A stretch of DNA of 64,000 nt, from NCBI GenBank assembly GCA_023055425.1, contig JALGPY010000008.1, positions 12,123,501 to 12,187,500 on the forward strand, in the 5' to 3' direction. The position numbers and the translations under genes were made by a program. A model generated the notes under the pieces. It saw nothing but the letters and a program-made list of their open reading frames with translations, ran no database searches and was not told where the DNA came from. Positions 45,475 to 57,252 of this stretch are shown one piece after another; position 1 is the first letter of the stretch, and each line of letters starts with the position of its first letter. The stretch comes from Linanthus parryae (Eukaryota > Streptophyta > Magnoliopsida > Ericales > Polemoniaceae).

Positions 45475-48400
45475 AGTGATGGTTAGTCACTGGTACATTT
45501 CTTGTTCATGATGAACCAGCATTTACTCTATTTGATTCCGGAGCATCGTATTCATTTATTTCATCATCACTTGTGGGAAAATTGAGTCTCAATAAGCCGT
45601 CTAGCATATCCATCCCCGTAGCTACCCCAACCGGTCATGTAACGGTATGTGACGCCATTTTTGAGGGAGTAGAAGTTAAGATCTCGGCTAGTACCCTACC
45701 AGCCGACCTGATACAGTTTGATCTTGGAGGAATAGATGTGATATTGGGAATGGATTGGCTGGGTAAATATCGAGCAGTCATAGACTGTCACGATCAGAAG
45801 ATCAGGCTTAAAGGTCCAAAAGGAGAAAAAGTTTCTTACCGTGGTATCACAAAGGAACCATGTATCCGACTAGTGTCAGCTTTGACCATAGTGAACCAAG
45901 TGAAGAAGGGGAATAGTGCTTATTTGTGTTATCTCCAAGACATGTATAAGAAGGAGAATGTGTTAGAAGAGATACCAATAGTTAGAGATTTTCCCGATGT
46001 GTTCCCGGAAGAAATTCCAGGAATGTCACCTAGAAAGGAGATCGAATTCACTATGGACTTAGCACCTGGAACAGCTCCAATTTCAAAGGCACCTTACAGA
46101 ATGGCGCCAGTAAAGTTGAAAGAACTAAAGGATAAGTTGCAAGAGTTACTTCAAAAGGGTTACATAAGGCCGAGTGTTTCCCCGTGGGGTGCACCGGTAC
46201 TGTTTTTGAAGAAGAAAGACGGAAGCTTGAGGTTGTGCATTGACTGCAGAGAGTTGAATAGCGCAACGATCAAGAACAAATACCCTTTACCCCGAATTGA
46301 CTACTTGTTTGATCAGTTACAAGGGGCGAGCGTTTTCTCAAAGATAGACTTGAGATCAGGTTATCACCAACTTCGAGTAGCCGAGAAGGACATCCCGAAG
46401 ACAGCCTTTAGAACGAGGTATGGACACTACGAGTTTACTGTTATGCCTTTCGGTCTAACCAATGCACCTGCAGTATTTATGGATCTAATGAATCGTGTTA
46501 TGAGGACGTTTCTAGATCGCTTCGTGGTCGTCTTTATTGATGACATCCTTGTTTACTCAAAGAGCGAGGAAGAACACGAAGAAATTCTCAAAGAAGTGTT
46601 AAAAACTTTGAGACATGAGAAGCTATATGCTAAACTCTCGAAGTGCGAGTTTTGGCTAAAACACGTTCCATTTTTGGGTCACATAATCTCCAAGGAAGGA
46701 ATATCCGTGGATCCAGGAAAGATTTCAGCAGTTCAAGATTGGCCTACTCCGAAGAATGTGTCCGAAGTAAGAATTTTTCTCGGATTAGCAGGATATTACA
46801 GGCATTTCGTGAAAGATTTTTCGAAGATCGCTAGACCGCTTACTACGCTAACCAAGAAGACGGTAAGGTATAAGTGGGGCGAAGATTGTGAAGAAGCATT
46901 CCAGACATTGAAGGAAAAGTTGACGACAGCACCTGTGTTAGCTTTACCCAATGATTCTGGCGAGTTTGATGTTTACAGTGATGCATCGAAGAAGGGTTTA
47001 TGATGCGTGCTTATGCAAGAAAGAAGGGTTATTGCCTATGCTTCAAGACAACTTAAAACTCATGAAGAGATCTATGCTACGCATAACTTAGAGCTTGCAG
47101 CTATAGTTTTCGCACTGAAGATATGGAGACATCATTTGTATGGATCTGTGTGTAGATTGTATACGGATCATAGCAGTCTCAAGTACATCTTCACGCAGAA
47201 AGAGCTAAATAACAAGCAAAGACGTTGGTTAGAAGTCATAAAGGATTATGATTTGCGTATCCAATACCATGAAGGGAAGTCAAACGTAGTAGCTGATGCG
47301 TTAAGCCGAAAATCGAGCCATACTTTAGATACTATGCTAGTTTTAACCGATCGGCTATGCCGAGAGTTCCGAAAACTTGGAATTGAAGTAGTGAAACAAG
47401 GCGGAGTAAAGAATATCCTTGGGAATATGACAGTTGTGCCAGATGTTTTAGAAGAGATAAGGAGTAACCAACCAGGAGATGTGAAGCTGGAAAGGATAAA
47501 GAAAAAGATTGCAGAAGGTCAAGCAAAGGATTTCAAGATCCATGAAGACGGAAGTATTCGTTACAAGGGAAGATGGTGTGTACCACATAAGTGTACGGAA
47601 ACTAAGGAGAAGTTGATGCGAGAAGCGCACAACACACCTTACTCAGTACATTCAGGAGGTGACAAACTCTATAAGGACATGAAGAAGTTGTTTTGGTGGC
47701 CTAACATGAAAAAGGAAGTAGCAGAATTTGTGGCAAAATGTCAAACTTGTCAAAAGGTGAAGTCTGAACATAAAAGAATGGGAGTCTTAGTACAACCATT
47801 AGACGTCCCATTTTGGAAGTGGGATTCTATTTCAATGGATTTCGTGACTGCGTTACCGACATCAAAGAATGGACTGAATCAAATTTGGGTCGTAGTTGAC
47901 AGATTGACTAAGACAGCAAGGTTTATTCTGATGAAAGACACATGGAATATGGAACAAAGAGCTGATGTGTATATAAAGAACATTGTGAGGTATCATGGAG
48001 TACCAAGCTCTATAGTTTCCGACAGGGATCCCAACTTTCTTTCTCAATTCTGGAAAGCACTCCAGGAGGCACTGGGAACTCAGCTGAAGTTTAGCACGGC
48101 ATTTCACCCTGCTACAGATGGAAAAATTGAGAGGACAATTCAAACTTTGGAAGATATGTTAAGATCGTGTGTTATGGATTTTCAAGGTTCATGGGTTGAT
48201 AGATTACCTTTGATAGAATTCTCCTACAACAACAGTTATCATGCCAGTATTGGAATGACACCACATGAAGCGTTGTATGGAAGAAAGTGTAGAACACCAT
48301 TGTGTTGGAACGACATAAGTGAGACAGTAGTAATTGGTCCACAACTTATTGAAGAGATGACAGATCAAGTGAGACTTATCCAGCAGCGAATGAAAGCAGC

Positions 48401-48884
48401 CGAGGATAGACAAAAGTCCTACGCTGATCAGAAAAGAAGACCATTGGAATTTCAAGTTGGATAAAAAACATTTCTTAAAGTTTAGCCGACCAAGGGAGTC
48501 ATGAGGTTCAATCAAAAAGGGAAGTTGAGCCCGAAATTCATTGGACCATATGATGTCATAGAGAAGATTGGAGAAGTGGCTTATCGATTGGATTTACCAT
48601 CGAATTTGGGTCGTGTTCATAACGTATTCCATGTATCGCAACTAAAGAAGTATATGCCTGATGCATCTCATGTATTAGATCCCGAACCAGTAGAACTGGA
48701 CCCGTCTTTGAGTTATGAAGAACATCCTATCAAGATTTTAGACACCAAGACAAGAAACACCCGTAACAAGAGTGTCAAGATTGTAAATGTCTTATGGACA
48801 AACCACCTCACTGAAGAGGCAACCTGGGAAGCGGAGGATGATATGAGGAAGAAGTACCCTCACTTGTTCGACGAGGTACCTTGA
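45475..48884 (+). pseudogene. Chromovirus pol: protease-RT-RNase H-integrase-chromodomain, three in-frame stops
   Basis: One frame runs throughout. The protease motif FDSGASYSF has its Asp at 45534. RT runs about 46010-46560, with FIDD at 46533-46544 in place of the usual YIDD. RNase H starts [10 protein letters not shown] and is split by TGA at 47001-47003. The integrase HHCC finger lies about 47620-47760. The DDE core includes SMDF (about 47840), VSDRDPNF (about 48020) and a [10 protein letters not shown] segment where most elements have PQTDGQSERT. TAA at 48462-48464 and TAG at 48483-48485 break the linker. A C-terminal chromodomain (VLWTNHLTEEATWE) ends at 48884. Such chromodomains guide insertion to heterochromatin. 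Gag and the protease start are deleted, so the element cannot move alone. Confidence 0.94.
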
Positions 48885-49131
48885 GTTACGAGGACGTCAC
48901 TCCTCTAAGGGGGAGAGGATGTAATCCTTAGTTTTTCTTTAATACATTACTACTTATAGTATATTGCATATCATTCATGACCTTAGGTTGCATTTAGTAG
49001 TTGTACCATTGAGGGAAGGTTCATACCTTATTGAGGTTAAGGTTTTGTTTAAACTTCAAGGAAAATTTCTTATTAAGGAGGGAGGTTTTTTTTAAACTTC
49101 GAGGACGAATTTCTCTTTAAGGAGGGAAGGA
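48885..49131 (+). other. 3' untranslated part and polypurine tract of the chromovirus
   Basis: A first purine run is at 48908-48922 (aagggggagagga). The tract next to the LTR is 49119-49131 (aaggagggaagga). The preceding 'cttcgaggacgaa' is the usual lead-in of this clade. Confidence 0.85.
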
Positions 49132-51414
49132 TGAAGTACCCCGTTTTGTGACTACGGTTATTTTGTGATATTATTATAAGTGTTGGGAAGTTAATTTAAT
49201 TGTAGAGAGTTAATTATAATAGTTTTGAGAGTTTGGGGGGATCTTTGTGACTTTAATAAAAGGTTTTAGTGTCTTTTACTTGAGTTTGGGGGAGGTAGTT
49301 GTCTTTTGACAAAACTAAGGGGGAATAAGTGTCTTTTGACCTAACTTTTCTTCCTACGTAAAAGTTTCCTAATTCAAGAGGGTTTCCTACTTATGAAGTT
49401 GATTTTATTTCCAACTCTCATAAAACCCTCACTCTCCCTATTTTCTCTATCTCTCTCACGTCCCTCACTCTCTACCCGTCCCTCTCTCTCTCGTCTCTCT
49501 CTTGTGACCGACGACAGCCACCCACCGCCGTCGCCGTCTCTCTTTTCCGTTGAGGTAATCTCTCTCTCTCTCTCTCATTCTCTTTTTCTTTCTCTCTTTC
49601 TTTCCCTCTCTCTCCGTCCGCCTCTCTCTCCGTCCGGCCTCCATGGCGGCGGGTTTGAGGTAGTTTTGTTTCTTCTTCTCTTTTCTCTTGTTGATCTCTT
49701 ATTCTTGTGATCACTTGTCATGATTCATGTATGTTGAATGTAATCTTTAATTTTCAGTTTGATATTGTTAGGATCATTGTTCATGAATTTGTAGGATTGA
49801 TAATGAAGTTTTAGGGTTTATCATGTTCTTGGGTGTTGGGAAGAAACCCTAGTTTGGAAGAGAAGGTTGATTAAACGATTTGGGTGTTTGAATGATCATA
49901 GTATGTGGGTAATGATCTGATTTGAATGTGGGAATCATGTTATATTAGGTTTAGTATGAATATAGGATGAACTAGATGCTTGGGGGAAAAGTTTCATGAA
50001 GATTGACAATTCCAGTATGGATATTTTGAATGAAGTTGGAAACTTGAAACTAGTGTAACTTTTGATTTAGGAATCGAAATTAAGATCCGTTTGAGGCTAA
50101 ACTTATATAACGTTTTGAATCCAATGGAACTGTTTTTAGACCATGATCTGTTTGGGAAACTGGAGTAATAGATTGGTGGAGTTATGATAGATTATGTATG
50201 CTTTATGTTAGAGGATTTTGAAGCAAAGTTTTGGGTTTTGTTTTGAAGTATGATTTGAGTGAGATGTTAGGTTGGTGTTAGAAACCTAAACTATTGACTA
50301 TCATATGCATGTAATTAGTATATCAAGTATATTGCTAGAATAATTGTTTGATTAGAATATTGTTACGTGTAGGTAACGAGTTCGTCGACGACGAGTACGT
50401 AGAGTACGTTGATTGAGTTGCTATAGTTGGATTTTGCTTTGAGGTAAGTAAATATGCCAAGCCTAGTGTGCCTATCTTTTTCGTGTCGAAACGAATTCTT
50501 GTATTTCTATACGTCTCAAAATGTGTTTATGTGATGTGACATGCAATATGTGATTTCTACTTGATAAATGCTTTTCTCGGAAATATCACCATGATGATAA
50601 TAATGCATTAATACGTAAAGTGGAATAGTTGTGCGGGGACATTTATTATTGGTTACTATTGGCATTGGACGGTTTGATCTCGGTCTTCCGTTTCAATTTA
50701 TTTTTATTTAATCCGGTTGCAAGTCCCCGGATAGCTCCCTGTACTCACTCCTCTGGCCGCTAGAGTCTTTGGGGGGTGTCGACACTTAAGGTCTTGGATG
50801 CTTGCGAGATGGTTTGGTTTCCCCCGTCACAACGAATTAATAATGAGTATTTTTGGTTTTTGTTAACGGAAAGAAGTTAACAATGGATTTTGGATTTTCC
50901 TAATGATTATGGAAATTGGTTGGAAATATTATGGAATTGGGAACTCTTATGTTTTATTACAAGAGTCAACTTTATTACCGCTGTGTTTGCGAAAAACTCT
51001 TACTTACAACTGAGTCATTGTTTTATAACTATCCCATTATCGTTTTACATGTTTGGATGTTTATTTACCAGTATTTCATGCTGATTTTGTACTGTGGTGT
51101 TTCTTTTTGATTCCGCACCACATGTTTAGAAGATGGTTATCTGGCGTAGAAGGGGACGCGCATCACATGGAATGATAGTAGTAGTATTTCATTTGAATTT
51201 GAATTCTTTAGTAGTTTAAACACTTTAGTTGTTATGCCCGGTTTGTGGCTAGGATGTTGGATTTTAATAATGAATAATTTCAATTGGTTTTAATTATTAT
51301 TGTGGATATTTTGTGCTTGCGAGCCATGTTATAAAATCTCCTTGTATCCGGGCTCCTCTCGGGTACGGAGTGACATCCCCGGGTCTCCGGCTTGGGCCAT
51401 TTGGGGGTGTTACA
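49132..51414 (+). repeat. 3' LTR of the chromovirus, complete
   Basis: 2283 bp, TGAAGTACCCCG...GGTGTTACA. It contains a plant-promoter-like CT-rich leader region and a short CT microsatellite. It ends directly at the gtaag target copy and the resumed transposase frame. Confidence 0.92.
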
Positions 51415-51419
51415 GTAAG

Positions 51420-52661
51420 TTCCAGAAATCATTCGAAAGGATGAGAGAGGAGGATTCAAGCTATAAACATTACTTTCGCATTGGAGAAGATGAGGGGTTA
51501 GATGAACATTTCGAGGGATTAAATGAGTATGGGAGTACATATGAAAATGAGATTTACAGTGAAATTCCAAATGAAATTGGAAATGTGGCCTCAAGAGGAA
51601 ATGGTAATGGTCATAAAGGCTATGGGAATGGGAGAGGAAAGAAGAATAGGAACATTAAGGGAGCTCCAAATGACAAAGATTAGGAAAATGCACAATTTTT
51701 TTTGCGTTTTCTTAAACTGTTTTATGATGCCACTCTAAGATTTTCTGGTTCATTACATGTTACTTCCAATGAGTTCTTTCATGAGCTATATTTGATCCAA
51801 AGTAAGTTGCGTGAATTTTGTGCTACAAATGATACCCTTTTAGGGTCAATGGCCCTTCAAATGAAGCTGAAATATGACAAGTATTGGGGAAACTTGGAAA
51901 GGGTCAATATGTTATTGTTTGTGGCAGTCGTACTTGATCCTCAATTTAAGTTGAGATATGTGAGTTTCTGTTTCAACAATCTATATGATCTTGAATTGGC
52001 TACCAGCATGACTAACAAGGTAAAGGATGCAATTCTAAGGATGTATAACTGGTATGTGAATAATGAGGTAACTACTCAAGTTCAAGAAAGTACTGAAACT
52101 AAGGATTTTATGGATGTGGATGGAATTTAAGATGACAGGGCTCGAACAATTCAGCAGTTTAAGAAACAATTGAAAGAAGAAAATGATCTTGGAAGCAAGT
52201 CAGAGGTTGAGCGATACTTGGCTGAAAGTTGTGAAGATGAAAATGCTAATTTTTCTATATTGAATTGGTGGAAAGTGAATTCAGGAAGATATCATGTTCT
52301 CTCTCAGATAGCCCGTGACGTATTAGCAGTGCCAATATCTACTGTCGCATCAGAATCTGCTTTTAGTACATCTGGACGTATTCTGTGTTCTTTTCGGAGT
52401 TTGCTTAATCCTGCTACCGTCCAAGCTCTTATCTGTACACAAAATTGGCTTCAAGATCATGATGTCATAGATATCGGCAAAGCATTGAAAGATCTTCAAC
52501 TTTACGAAAATATTGAATCTGGTACATACTCTCAGCTCTCATGTTAATTTTTTTAAATGTTTCTTCATACTTTCTGATAGCATAACATAATAACTTCTCA
52601 ATTCTTGGCAGAAATCATTGGAGCACCACCGTCTTCTAAAGATGGCGATAAAGCTGATTAA
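51420..52661 (+). pseudogene. hAT transposase, C-terminal part with dimerisation domain
   Basis: The frame resumes with FQKSFERM directly after the codon where it was cut. A TAG near 51681 sits where relatives have Trp (DWENA), a second stop follows FMDVDGI at about 52128, and a G/N/K-rich stretch (51590-51680) is unusual. The region after 52170 is the classic hAT C-terminal dimerisation domain: EVERYLAE, then ILNWWKVNSGRYHVLSQIAR, then VPISTVASESAFSTSGRIL. A small intron (gt at 52522, ag at 52611) leads to a last exon ending TAA at 52661. Together with 42354-43487 it forms one broken gene. Confidence 0.92.
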
Positions 52662-53029
52662 TCTCGTCTTCTACATTTGTGATGAGGCTGAATAAATCTG
52701 GTTAAATAAATTAGGTATAAGCTTATTTGATTTATTTTTCATTAACATAACCATTTTAAATAAATTAGATATAAACTGAATACTTTCATATAGTTTGTTG
52801 CTGATTCTATATTCCTATATTTTCACTTTTGAGGCTACTGCAGGGTTGCATGTTTTAGTTTCTGCTAAGTCAATAATGGTTGCTGGGTTGGATGGGTCCA
52901 TGTTGCTGCTGCTGTATTCTTCGTAATACCAGATCATGATGCTCCTGTGCTGTGATGATTTTGCTGCTTGCTGCTTCAGAGATCGATTTTCAGATTTCTT
53001 TTCCTTCTTCATTTTTACTCTTAGAGCAT
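52662..53029. other. hAT 3' region, terminus not resolved
   Basis: AT-rich sequence followed by 'ttgctgctgctgtatt' type repeats. Probably the untranslated 3' part of the hAT element. No terminal inverted repeat is seen. Confidence 0.45.
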
Positions 53030-54468
53030 GCAATAATTACTCCTAACGATCCCATTCGACGTAGCCGAGTTACCAAGCCTATGAACGGGTGATTGTTTGA
53101 TTTTCCGGTTTAACAATTACCGAGTTACCAAATAATTGCAAACTAAGTTCTAGCTAACAAGACGTCTCCAATTAACTAGATAGGATGAAGATCACAAACA
53201 ATCATAGCAAACATAAAATCATCAATTAGGTTTATCAAAACATGAATCTCAATTCATAAAACGCATAATCAATGTGAAAACCCTAACCCCAAATTCGGGT
53301 CCTGATCTAAGAAGTTTAGCTACGCATATTCATGATCACAAATACAAGCGTTTGTGTGATCAAGATCAAAAACAAAGAAAATAAGGAGAAAAGAGATCAA
53401 ACAAGGTTTCCCAAGCTCCACGATGTGATCCAAGCTCCCAGTTGATGTCCCGTCCTTCAATAATGCGTCTCTCCTCTGAAAATATGACCTAATATGTCTA
53501 AATTACGTTCCCTAAGACTCCCAGGTCAATTAGTAAAGTTTTAAGCATCGTTTCCTTAATTTTGGCCGCCTCTGCACAGTGTCTTCGTACGAAGACTTTT
53601 CTCTTCGTAGGAAGAGTCTTCCTGCGAAGACATTTTCTCTTCGTAGGAAGGTCTTCATACAAAGACTTTTTCTCTTCGTAGGAAGGTCTTCCCAGATAGA
53701 TACTGCAAGCTGTTTTAAGAAGACATTTTCAGCAACTCAAAATTTGTCTAAGTATAATCTCTTCTTACGAAGACAAATCTCTTCGTACGAAGAGAAGTCT
53801 GGATCACCCAAAAACATCCTTTTTCGACTAATTTCCGATTCCTTGCCCGCGCCTTTGCTTCCTTAAGTATCTCCTCGACCTCGAGACTCCTTTTATGCTA
53901 TAAAAAAATTCCCAAATTACGTGGAACCCCTCATTCCATAATTTAGCTCCTCGAAAGACGTGTGGCATTTCCGGATGCTTTTGGCCGCATTTTATCGCTT
54001 TGAGCATCCTTTTTGACGTAACTTTTTCGTCCGGACTCCGATAAATGTAATTTTTGCACATTTGGATTCCTTTTGCGATGTAGACTTCATCCGTGTAGAT
54101 AAATTCCCGTTTCCGGATCATTTTATTGTTTTTCTCAATTATTGCCTAATATTTGGCGAAAACATCCATAACGCGCCAAATTCGTCTTTTCTTCTATTCC
54201 GAAGCTCGTTTCTTCTCTCCACTTGATTCCCGCATACGTAATTCCTGTCAAACAACAACACGAATACTACCACGAAGATCAAATGTGATAAATTATCAAA
54301 ATCATACTCAAAACCATTAAGAAACGCCCGGATTGTGCATTAAAGCTCACAAACATCCAAAAGTGCATTTTCTTCTCAAATTAGCCCAAAATCCATCACT
54401 TTGCACCGAAACACACACAAATAACAATGTGAAACATACGTAGGATAACTCTTATTAAGGAGTTATCA
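53030..54468 (-). mobile_element. Unclassified LTR-like block
   Basis: On the minus strand it starts TGATAACTCCTTAATAAGAG at 54468, interrupting copia element 2, and runs without coding sequence to near 53030. The other end and a target duplication are not clear. It contains a cluster of 'cttcgtacgaaga' palindromes at 53575-53795. The size and lack of genes suggest a solo LTR or part of a large non-autonomous retrotransposon. Confidence 0.4.
53575..53795. repeat. Cluster of CTTCGTACGAAGA-type palindromes
   Basis: About eight exact or near copies (cttcgtacgaagac, cttcgtaggaagag, cttcctgcgaagac, cttcatacaaagac and so on) in 220 bp. Each is itself nearly self-complementary. Confidence 0.85.
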
Positions 54469-54473
54469 CATAC

Positions 54474-55627
54474 TATTAAAATAAATGGAGCAACACTTGT
54501 CCTTTATTGAAATAGAAAAACCCTTCTCGTCCAAACAAGAAACGGAAATAATATTTCTGCTCATAGCAGGAACATAAAAGCAATTGTCTAATTCTAAAAT
54601 AAGTCCCGAAGGCAAAGATAGCTCATAAATGCCTACAGCCAATGCAGCAACTTTTGCTCAATTCCCGACGCGCAGATCTATCTCCTCTTTAGCCAATCTT
54701 CTAATTCTTTTCAAATCCTGCACATTTCGACAAATGTGAGAACCACATCCAGTATCCAATACCCAAGATGAAGAAATAGAAAGATTGACGTCTATAACAT
54801 AAATACCTGGTGGTGGTGGAATCACTATTCCAAGCTTCTTATCCTCCAGATATTTAGGGCAATTCCTCCTCCAGTGACCCAGCTGGCTGCAGTAGTGACA
54901 TTCACCTTTAGCCACGCCTCCACTAGGATTTAGGGCTTCCTTTAATTTCGCAACATTCTTGCGCTTTTCTTTGGAAGTAGAGGCAAATCCTTTGCCCTTA
55001 TTCCTATGCACCATCATTATGGCCTTGCCCTTGCCTTTATTAACGCTCTGTTCCGCTGTCTAGCATGATCAACAAGTCGGGCAGAGTCTTACTGATCTCG
55101 TTCATATTCTAGTTCATGATGAACTGATTATAACTGTCAGGCAACGATTGCAAGACAAGATCAGTTGCCAAATCTTGGCCAAGTGGGAATCCCAGTCTCT
55201 CAAGGTTCTCAATGTACCCGATCATTCGGAGCACGTGAGGCCCTACTGGATTCCCCTCTGCGAGACTACTCTTGAAGAATGCTTTAGACACCTCATAGCG
55301 TTCATGCCTTGCCTGTTCCTGAAATGATTGTTTCAAGTGTATGATCATATCATAGGCTTCCATATTCTCGTGCTGCTTCTGAAGCTCAGGAGTCAAGGTG
55401 CAAAGCATGAGGCAAGTCACGTCATTAGAATCATCAATATGTTTCTGACGTGCCCTCACATCCGCTAGAACAGACACATCTTGTGGCGGGGCTTGAATTG
55501 GAGTGTCCAAGACGTACAACTTCTTTTCTTGTTTAAGGACAATCCTTTCAAGGAAATTCGTTCCAAACAGTTTATCCTTCTCAAGGACAGATCGTAGGGA
55601 TGAAGTCGATGCGTTGTTGTTTGCCAT
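54474..55627 (-). pseudogene. Ty1/copia gag and protease, copia element 2
   Basis: Gag starts MANNNAS at 55627. Landmarks are SLRSVLEKDKL, then a deletion of about five codons where relatives have DWYRN, then RIVLKQEKKLYVLD and PVGPHVLRMIGYIENLERLG. A TAG at about 55108 replaces a Phe codon, and a frameshift near 55060 follows. The CCHC knuckle is intact (CHYCSQLGHWRRNC), then the protease WVLDTGCGSHIC. A third stop follows LRVGN near 54658, where relatives have Gly. The frame continues into the integrase-leading region (CFYVPAMSRNIISVS) and ends where the LTR-like block cuts it at 54468. Integrase and RT are absent. Confidence 0.92.
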
Positions 55628-57238
55628 TTGGAATTCTACAAAACGAGAAATGTGCAATTTTAGTATTTTGAACAATTTTATAATATTCAACAATGGCTAG
55701 ATCATCAAATATAGCTCCCACTATTTTCTCGGATTAATAGCCCTCACCATTAATGCGCAAAATATCATTATATTTTCTAGTAGGTCTAAGATCCCTTTTT
55801 CACTTCTTCTTGAGCTTGCATTGGCAAGTCACCCAATAATAGGTTATTTAGGTAGGAACCATTCCAATTGCATCCCATGCAACTCTTGGTCCAATTAGGT
55901 GAATAACTCTCTATTCTTTATTCCATGGATAACGCCTAATTGTCATGCCTCTAGGCTCATCAATCCAATTGAGTCTTACCTAGTTGCGTCCAACCTCTTG
56001 CTGCAACATACACGCATTACTAGCTTGCGTCGTCATCAACACATCATGGTAAATTAAAATCGCCTTGCTTTGGCAAGCCAGAATTTTAATAAACCTTGAT
56101 CATGAAGGGTGTTTTGGCAAGAGAAGGCAAAACGCAATATTTAATTGAGGGATTTAATTTTATTAATTTGTTTGGTTGATCTTATCAACGTGATCTACTT
56201 ATTTGGATTGGGTAGTCCACAGTAAAAGACCATCCTTGTTTATTATTATCTTGTTAACGTTTTGCTAGTATCGCCATACACACAAAAATAAATAACAAGA
56301 CATAAATAATAAACATCCACACAAAAAAATGTGGCATGGATATGGCCCCTAGACTAAGATATTATCAAGCCAATGATAATATCCAATTGCCCTAAAGTGA
56401 CAAGCTCATCTCCATGTGCTCAACCATAGCCGCGCGCCTAGGGGGTGTCTTCTTTGTCTTTTGGCTCCTTTGGTTCTCCGGTCTTCTTCTCCATGCTCTT
56501 GGATATCATCTAAATATTTCTAATTCTAGCCTAAAATCTAGAATAAATAAATAATAAAAGCCTCACATGTCGAGGAGAAAAAGACGACTCGCAGGCCGTA
56601 AATCTTAATTAATTATTACATTAATTTGATCAGCTCGCAGGCCGTAAACCAAACCACAAAGCAATAAACATTCACAACCTAGGCCATATCCATCCACCAT
56701 GCAACAAAGCACATAATACAGTCAAAACCATTTTTTAACGTGCTTGTTTAATTTTAATTGAATTAGGTAATTAGGGTTACAACGGTCCAAGGGGTCCAAC
56801 CTAAGCCTAGGCCGAACCCCAAGGACCGCCACCCGCCACGTGGGTCCGGACCAAGGCCGGCCGCCCTATGTGACCCGCGGCCTTGCTTGGCTCGCAAGGG
56901 AGAGGGGCGGACGGCTAGGGTTTCGGCCCTAGCCTCCTTCCCTTCTTCCTTGTTGCCCAAGTTTGGTTGTTTCCTTTATGGATGTTTCCATAAAATTGTT
57001 TCCATAATTGAAAACTCCTTTCCAACTATGTGCCCATGAACCCTAATTTTTCAAGAACCCAATAATTCACATCCTATGTGATTAAACTCAACAATTCTAA
57101 CATCCAATGTTAAATTAGATCTTGTTTATATTGAATCAAATTCAATTTGCATCTACCATGCCAATTAATTTCAGTTTTCGCGTAATAATAACAACTGATA
57201 TCGTAACACACAAAATCATGTTATGCACTACGACTTGT
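55628..57238 (-). other. Leader of copia element 2
   Basis: 1.6 kb between primer binding site and gag. No coding signal. It contains a GC-rich insert-like patch at 56790-56960 ('gggtccggacc', 'ggccggccgcc'). Confidence 0.6.
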
Positions 57239-57252
57239 GGATCTGATACCAC
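57239..57252 (-). promoter_or_regulatory. Primer binding site of copia element 2
   Basis: GTGGTATCAGATCC directly inside the LTR on the minus strand. Copia elements use a site of the form TGGTATCAGAGC, complementary to initiator tRNA-Met. One base differs here within the core. Confidence 0.82.

Larger units (their letters stand above)
43488..51414 (+). mobile_element. Ty3/gypsy chromovirus (Tekay/Del-like), internally deleted
   Basis: 7.9 kb, LTR termini TG...CA, inserted in the hAT transposase. The target duplication is ataag at 43483-43487 and gtaag at 51415-51419 (one mismatch). Present: 5' LTR lacking its last part, protease remnant, reverse transcriptase, RNase H, integrase, chromodomain, polypurine tract, full 3' LTR. 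Missing: end of the 5' LTR, primer binding site, gag and the protease start. Confidence 0.93.
41231..52700 (+). mobile_element. hAT transposon, interrupted by a chromovirus; right end not found
   Basis: The left end TAGGGGTGTAAG at 41231 is followed by 'accgaaccg' / 'cggttcggt' type subterminal repeats (41260-41420), typical of hAT. The untranslated region 41430-42353 ends in 'tgttgcag', a likely intron acceptor directly before the transposase ATG. The transposase relic runs from 42354 to 52661 with the gypsy element inside it. The right terminus (an ...ACACCCCTA type end with an agaataag target duplication) was not seen, probably replaced by the LTR-like block starting near 53030. Confidence 0.75.

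Noticed and set aside
53828..54121. 97-residue minus-strand open frame
   Set aside because: No protein family and no frame upstream. It lies in a non-coding LTR-like block.
54474..55627. Treating copia gag-protease (54.5-55.6 kb) and copia RNase H (40.8-41.2 kb) as one element split by insertions
   Set aside because: Their LTRs are unrelated (TATTAAGC... 427 bp against TGTTGGAATAG... 1437 bp), so they are two elements.
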